A stretch of 64,000 bases of DNA from Cavia porcellus (Eukaryota > Chordata > Mammalia > Rodentia > Caviidae). The position numbers were made by a program, and so were the translations under genes. Of the stretch, positions 58,916 to 64,000 are shown in pieces (the first letter of the stretch is position 1; the number at the start of each line of letters is the position of its first letter). Location of the stretch: positions 84,515,982 through 84,579,981 of the forward strand of contig NW_026947484.1 of the NCBI RefSeq assembly GCF_034190915.1. The letters run 5' to 3'. The notes under the pieces were generated by a model. It was not told the DNA's origin. It ran no database searches and worked only from the letters and a program-made list of their open reading frames with translations.

Positions 58916-59930
58916 TTATAAAATATAACATTGTATAAGTATATATATTTTATTATGTCAGGATGATCCTTCCTTTAAGACTGCAATAATAACCTTTTCC
59001 AGAGAGTTCTTTATGTACTCACTGCACCATTTACATTCTTAGGGGCCTTGGCAAGAACGCATACATTTTCAGCTTCATTTTAATCTTTTTTCTTTCATCT
59101 GCTGTAGATTGATTATAATGACTAAAATGTTTATGACAAGCCTTATAAAACTGAATAACTATACAAACATAGTTGGCATTATGGATAATAATCTGATTAT
59201 CGGATATAGTAGAATACACATTCTACAAAGATTTTTTTCCCTCTGTAAATCAATGAACAAGTTAAAATGCTTGCAAAAGATTAATCTGCCACAGACATAA
59301 AAGCAGTGAATTCTTTCTAGGGACCGTCAATATTGGCAAGTTTTTGTTCTTTTTTTCAGAATCAAAGTACATTTAAGCTGAAAGGGACCTTGGAGAATAT
59401 TTAATTCAATGCCCTTAACCACATTTCCCTTTATCATAATGTAAAATTCAAAGCGAACTTAAACTAAAGCTTTCTGGATTGTTTTAGCAGATTTCACTTT
59501 GAAAACTATATGTGAATTAGATTTAGATACTACTAACACATAAGTGAACCTGAAATTGTATAATTTAAGCATAAGAATGAGACACTCTAAGAAAAGACAA
59601 TGCCTTAGATGATGGAGCAAAGGAAGAGATAATGAGCAATAATAAGTCATGTATTTATGGGGGAAACAAAAGTTAGTGCGAAACATTTTTAGAGGGAGGG
59701 CAGAGGAATCGAAAACTCTTAAATCAGAATATTGTGTAAGTCTTCTCAGTGAAGGTGAGTGGGTCTTACACTTAGGCAGGAGATGGAGGAATACTCAGTG
59801 ATTTTGTTAATGAAACTATACAAAAGAATGATTGTGCTAAGATGAAAATTGAAAGGGTGCTTGGCAGCGTAGGAGACTCAGCTGAGATTAGAAATCTTGG
59901 TGGAAAAATATTTTCCACTAGACACAGCCT
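57851..59930. other. Unique AT-rich DNA, no gene
   Basis: No gene is seen. Near 59372, 'aagctgaaagggaccttgga' resembles part of an ancient repeat but is too short to assign. A pure (AT)n lies at 58880-58911. Confidence 0.45.
58880..58911 (+). repeat. (AT)n microsatellite
   Basis: About 15 AT units. Confidence 0.95.
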
Positions 59931-59937
59931 GTGCAGA

Positions 59938-59959
59938 AGGAAAAAAAAAAAAAAAAAAA
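59938..59959 (+). repeat. Poly(A) run
   Basis: A homopolymer of about 20 A that could be the tail of an unrecognised retroposon. A palindrome lies just downstream. Confidence 0.85.
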
Positions 59960-59970
59960 CGTGTCGAAGG

Positions 59971-59992
59971 TAGTTTAGGGTACCCTAAACTA
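59971..59992. repeat. Perfect 22-bp palindrome
   Basis: The half 'tagtttaggg' plus T at the centre is followed by its exact reverse complement, with no spacer. The centre is a 'ggtacc' site and the arms carry TTAGGG/CCCTAA-like hexamers head to head. Confidence 0.95.
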
Positions 59993-60179
59993 TGTGTTCC
60001 TCGTGTGAAAAGCATGGGGGTGATACACAATAAACTCAAAGCAGATGAGAGTAAGGGAGGCCGGAGAAAGCTTCTGATCTTAGCAGATCAGTGAGAAGGA
60101 TCAGAAGCACTGGGAACCCTCAGAGCAGAGGTCAATCCAGAAATGGTTTTTAGGTTTGTTTTTCCTTTTTAAAAATACC

Positions 60180-60897
60180 TTGGTAAATTATTAGAAATCA
60201 AGAACAAAAGATAGAAACAAAAAATGACTCATGCATAAAAAGGAACTCTCAATGAACACAGATGGAAATAGAGATGAAAATGAAAAGTATTGCATATCAA
60301 AACTTGTCAGTTATAACTATTCTTTGCACAAAATGCATGCCATTAAATACATCAGATAGCAAAGACGGAAAATAAGAAATACTAAGAATAAAGGAAAAGA
60401 TCATCAAACTAAAAGAATATGATATAATTTTGTATATACAAAGATGAAATATCAATAAATGAATATAGGTAATAAGGTTCTTGGATATAAGGTAGACATG
60501 AAAATCAGTGTTAGTTCTCAGAAATATTAGACAACAAACTAGAACATTTTTAAATGCATAAAATAGGTCTAGTAAAATGTATTTAATCTCTAAACATACA
60601 GTATGAAATATTCATTAGGGAAATTGAGTATTTAGATAAATGTAGGGGTACACAATACTTACAGATCTGAATATTCAATATAGTAATAATGCTAACTTCC
60701 CCCAAATGACTTTACAAATTTAATGAAATTACACTGAAACATAAACTTTTGTTTGTATACATTGTTGAAATTTGACTAGTTGACTTTAAAATTTATAAGC
60801 AAACATAATAAAGAACCTAAACTATTATTGAAGAAGCATAGGGAAGAATAACATTTTCAAACATCAAATGTTATTCAAAAGCTACATTAGTTAAAAC
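60180..60897 (+). mobile_element. Old L1 ORF2 fragment
   Basis: A-rich L1-sense text, best between 60660 and 60890: 'taatgctaacttcccccaaa', 'tttaatgaaattacactgaa', 'ttgactttaaaatttataag', 'aaaagctacattagttaaaa'. This corresponds to the region just before the C-terminal part of ORF2 in old L1s. It stops abruptly at the junction with the inverted unit at 60898. Confidence 0.5.
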
Positions 60898-61013
60898 TAC
60901 CATAATGTCTCTCATCTTCCTCGAAATAGCTGTCTATACCATCACACACAATAAATTCAAACAAAGCAAAATAAAATTAAATCAATCAAAACAAAAGAAT
61001 AAAAGTATTACAG
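60898..61013 (-). repeat. Inverted copy of the ~145-bp array unit
   Basis: About 116 bases are the reverse complement of the array at 61733-61853. By eye 104 of 118 positions match without gaps. Shared blocks include 'tgtctataccatcacacac' and 'caatcaaaacaaaagaataa'. Confidence 0.85.
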
Positions 61014-61335
61014 GACTCTCTAGAATATCCTTCAACACTTTCTGTAGGGTTGGTTTGGTGATCGTAATTCTTTCAGTTATTGTCATGGAAGCATCTTGCT
61101 TTTCCATCAAATTTGGAAGATAGTTTTGCAGGGTACATCAATCAGGGTTGGAAGTTGTTTTCTTTCAAGATTTGAGACACCTTACTCCAAATTCTTCTTG
61201 ACTTGATGTTTTGTGTTGAGAAGTCTGCCATGGCTCTGACAGGTTATCCTTTATAAGTGATCTGTCTCTTTTCTCTAACAGATTTTAATATTTTGTTGTT
61301 GTGCTGAATTTCTGAAATCTTTATTGTATGTCTGG
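61014..61335 (-). mobile_element. L1 inter-ORF segment
   Basis: On the - strand the text includes 'gcagacttctcaacacaaaa', 'caacttccaaccctgattga', 'ctgcaaaactatcttccaaa' and 'gatcaccaaaccaaccctac', the segment at the end of ORF1/before ORF2 of old L1s. The 'gacttctcaacacaaa' block is also present in the + strand L1 at about 3671. It lies between the inverted unit and the tandem array. Confidence 0.6.
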
Positions 61336-61344
61336 GTGTAGATT

Positions 61345-61965
61345 TGGTTAGATTTTACTATAGCTGATGGTATGGGCAGCTATTTTGAAAATAGCAAAAT
61401 GTATTACAATGTACATTGTTGATTTCCTATTATCTTTTTTTAATGTCCCATATTGCTTTAATTTTTTTGTTTTTATTGGTTTTATTCTGTTTTGTTTTGT
61501 TTGAGTTTTTTATGTGTGAAGGTGTGGACGGCTCTTTTGACAAAAACGAGACATTATGGTAGCCATCGGTGATTTCCTATTGTCTTATTTTGAATTTGTG
61601 TGAAGCTTTCATTCTTTGGTTTTAAGTGTTTGTATTGTTTGATTTTACTGTGTGTGAAGGTTTGGAAAGCTATGTTGAAGAAAATGATAGACATTATGGT
61701 AGCAATTGTTGGTTTCCTATTATCTTGTTTTGAAGTCCTGCAATACTTTTATTCTTTTGTTTTGATTGTTTTAATTCTGTTTTTTTTTGTTTGATTTTAT
61801 CGTGTGTGATGGTATAGACAGCTTTTTTGAAGAAAGTGAGAGACATTATGGTAGATTCTGTTGATTTCCTGTTGTTTTATGTTGAAGTCCTACATCTCTC
61901 GCATTGTTCTGCTCTGATTTGCTTTACTGTGTTCTGTTTAGTTTGGTTGTATTCTCTTTAAAATA
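61345..61965 (+). repeat. Tandem array of four ~145-bp units
   Basis: The landmark '(g)atttcctat/t' occurs at 61421, 61571, 61711 and 61863, giving periods of 150, 140 and 152. In units 2-4 the landmark 'acattatggta' is at 61551, 61691 and 61843, preceded by 'gtgtgtgaaggt'-like text about 35 bases earlier. Each unit ends in a T-rich stretch ('ttttattcttttgttttgat'). Unit 1 is the most diverged. No coding role is apparent, although the + frame at 61600 stays open for 64 codons across units. Confidence 0.85.
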
Positions 61966-61991
61966 AAATTTAAAAAGCAAAAAAGAAAATG

Positions 61992-61995
<4 letters not shown>

Positions 61996-62045
<50 letters not shown>

Positions 62046-62061
62046 TCGCTCCCTCTCTCTT
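61996..62061 (+). repeat. (TC)n microsatellite
   Basis: A pure TC run to about 62042, then interrupted TC/CCTC text. It separates the array from a degraded SINE. Confidence 0.95.
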
Positions 62062-62079
62062 GCTATCACTCTTTCTGCT

Positions 62080-62140
62080 TCTTTGTGGTACCGGTAATTT
62101 GGTCCCAGGAAGTGCTAATGTATATCCTTATCCCTTATTG
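62080..62140 (-). mobile_element. ID-type SINE, degraded
   Basis: 'gtggtaccggtaatttggtc' then 'atatccttatccc' resembles the 3' half of an antisense ID element whose tail became the TC repeat. Confidence 0.4.
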
Positions 62141-62831
62141 TTTATTTATTGACTAACTGATACAGACTTTCTAAACTGTCTTTCTAAGCGGCTTTTAATT
62201 GGTGATTATCCTGGCTCAGAAGTTTTCTTGAATATTATTTTTAACTGCTATCTCATATCGTATCTCAATCAGTTTAAGGAGAATTTAACACCATTATGTT
62301 CAAGACAAAGTAAATATAGAAAGTGATATATGATAATCATCTCATAATCTTGAGATAAAAATTCCTAAAACAGTGAAATAAACTATAAAATTTAGATGAC
62401 TTTGCTTTTATTACTGGGTATTTCCATTCACTGAAAGAAACTGAGAAAATTAATGGGCAAGTGATCAACAAGGCAAACACATATACAAAATAATGACTAT
62501 ATAGAAAACAGCTAGGATTCAGTAAGAAAAAGAAAGCCAATCTAAGAGAGCAAAGGGAGAAGATATTTGAAAAGACAATTAAAAAGAAATATCCAGATGA
62601 TCAATGAACATATGAAAAGAGACTCAACATCACAGATTAGAGAAATCATAAGGAAGTACCATAGCCCATTCACTATAATAGCTAAAATTCAAATAATGAA
62701 GAATGTTACAAATTATACATGGGCAATTATATAATGCAACTGAATGTCTATCAGTATTACAATGGAATAAATAAACCTTGGTATATTCCTATAAACGGAT
62801 TCTATAGAGCTATAAGCATTTATAACTAATT

Positions 62832-62905
62832 TTTTTGTGTATCAGGAATCGAACTCGGGACTTTGCGCCTACCAGGCAGGTGCTGTGTCACTGAGCTATA
62901 TGTCA
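62832..62905 (-). mobile_element. ID-type SINE nested in L1
   Basis: Antisense ID text 'gtatcaggaatcgaactcgg', 'cctaccaggcaggtgctgtg' and 'tcactgagctatatgtcag' with a short T tail on the left. 'catttataact' and 'catttataaact' flank it as a near-perfect target-site duplication. Confidence 0.9.
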
Positions 62906-62945
62906 GGTCATTTATAAACTCTATATACAGCTATGTGGTATCTCA

Positions 62946-63045
62946 CAGGGGTAGGAATGCAGCTCAGTGGTAGAATACCTCCTTTGCTTGCATGAGGCTT
63001 CAAGTTCCATCCTACAAAATACTGAGTAGTCTCAAAAATATACTG
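62946..63045 (+). mobile_element. ID-type SINE nested in L1
   Basis: 'gtaggaatgcagctcagtgg', 'tagaatacctcctttgcttg', 'catgaggcttcaagttccat' and 'cctacaaaatactgag' give a sense ID element with an A-rich end. Confidence 0.8.
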
Positions 63046-63345
63046 CCCAAACCAGCCAAATATGAAAGCATTCACACTGAAATTACTCTATTTTCATGAA
63101 GTCCAAATGCAAGCATGACTGAAATTTGGTGTTAGGAAAGTGATTATCTTAGGGAAAAAAGGATGATTTCTAATTTCTTTACGATAATACAGAGCCTTTC
63201 AGGACACTGGCTATATTTTATTTCTTACTCAAAACAGTGATTATGTTGGTTACTCATTTTGTAAAATTTCCCTTAGCTATGAATTTATTATCTGTGTTTT
63301 TCTATGTGTATCATATTGCAACAAAAATGTAAAAAACAAAGAAAC

Positions 63346-64000
63346 AACATAATATTAAAGGTTGATGGTCTGTTTCTGACAATCATGACCCAATAAATTT
63401 CTAATGTAATTTTCAATTTCAAAGGGAAATGGAGTTAATAAATAACTTTCTGGAGGTCATAGAGGCTTAAAACTAAAATCTTGTTTAAGAAAGGAATAAC
63501 AGAGACAATGAAGGCTCAAAAAGAGGAAAAACACCAATTATATATAATTCTGAAACTTCACAGCAGTTATCCTGACTTTTCCTCTTTCCTTTTTGTCTAG
63601 ATATTCTGGGCCTGATAATATTTCTTAGATATCTCAATATACTTTTCATTAGTGGCCAAGAATATCTGTAGTGAGACTACTCCAAAAATGTAGGTAGGAA
63701 GGGACACAGCAGGACAGGATGAAGTCAGTCTCCACTAAAAATATTAATAAAGGAAGAGTACCGATTTATTAAGTGAAAATCCTCTGAGCTGTACTCAGAG
63801 GCAAACAGCTGTTATTCTGTATGCTCCAGAAGGCACTGGGACCAGCGACAGTAGCAGGTCTGCCTCTGTGTACATTTCTCTCAGCTGGTCAAATAAACAG
63901 CTCCTCTTTCCTCCTGTAAAGAGGCAGTCTTGCTCCCAGATGTCAAACTCAGATAATCCGCTTCAAACAGAATTGCTGGCAAGTTTCAAGAAAACACGCC
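63346..64000. other. Unique DNA, no gene
   Basis: Nothing recognised. A perfect small hairpin (8-bp arms 'cctctgag'/'ctcagagg', 5-base loop) lies at 63781-63801. Confidence 0.5.

Larger units (their letters stand above)
62520..63345 (+). mobile_element. Old L1 fragment (ORF2 end and 3' UTR) with two nested SINEs
   Basis: Left part: 'gaagatatttgaaaagacaa', 'catatgaaaagagactcaac', 'atcacagattagagaaatca', 'tggaataaataaaccttggt', 'atattcctataaacgg', all in L1 ORF2 C-terminal order. Right part: 3' UTR-like text from 63046 to a 'gcaacaaaaatgtaaaaaac' end. SINEs at 62832 and 62946 interrupt it. All frames are broken. Confidence 0.55.

Noticed and set aside
61600..61794. 64-codon frame spanning tandem units
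   Set aside because: Hydrophobic only because the units are T-rich; not conserved between units.
63781..63801. Perfect hairpin, 8-bp arms, resembling a terminator stem
   Set aside because: Too short to be significant and no downstream T run or gene.

Overview
The window is mammalian nuclear DNA, almost certainly from a non-murid rodent. The evidence is the repeat content. It has tRNA-derived ID-type SINEs on both strands, B1-type SINEs including one with the rodent internal duplication, ID+B1 composite SINEs, old L1 copies, MaLR LTRs, MIR and L2 fragments, and long (GT)n/(CT)n/(AC)n microsatellites. Base composition is AT-rich and mostly CpG-poor, and there are no dense bacterial-type ORFs. 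ID-type copies at 1911 and 40462 share a diagnostic A-rich tail, which hints at one lineage-specific subfamily. I cannot name the species.

I found no intact protein-coding gene, no convincing exon and no functional RNA gene. All open frames are short (at most 173 codons). They are chance frames, antisense shadows of L1 ORF2, or low-complexity translations. The window is best read as intergenic DNA or the inside of a very large intron.

Layout. 1-2020: a MaLR LTR end, a mariner transposase remnant, unassigned DNA and an ID SINE. 2021-8062: an old, nearly full-length L1 on the + strand. Its ORF2 still shows endonuclease and reverse transcriptase motifs but is broken by stops, two B1-like SINEs and a purine microsatellite. 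8063-21800: mostly unique AT-rich DNA with MIR, an L1 5' piece, three MaLR LTRs and ID SINEs. 21805-22175: a small processed insertion bounded by a perfect 13-bp target-site duplication. 22176-36700: mainly unique AT-rich DNA with a few old repeats. 37150-37890: a probable retrocopy of an mRNA 3' UTR on the - strand. 38000-49440: MIR, ID, B1, hAT and mariner fragments. 49820-51150: a CpG-retaining, homeodomain-motif-rich stretch that may be a conserved regulatory element. 51600-57200: MaLR LTRs, an L1 3' end and a MER2-like transposon. 59900-63345: the most unusual part, with a 22-bp perfect palindrome, old L1 pieces, and a four-unit ~145-bp tandem array with a further inverted copy ~720 bp away, followed by an L1 fragment carrying two nested SINEs.

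Nothing here amounts to a new multi-gene system. The strongest leads are the tandem/inverted array at 60898-61965, the candidate regulatory block at 49820-51150, and the two unidentified retrocopies. Repeat family names are from memory of consensus sequences and were not checked by a search.
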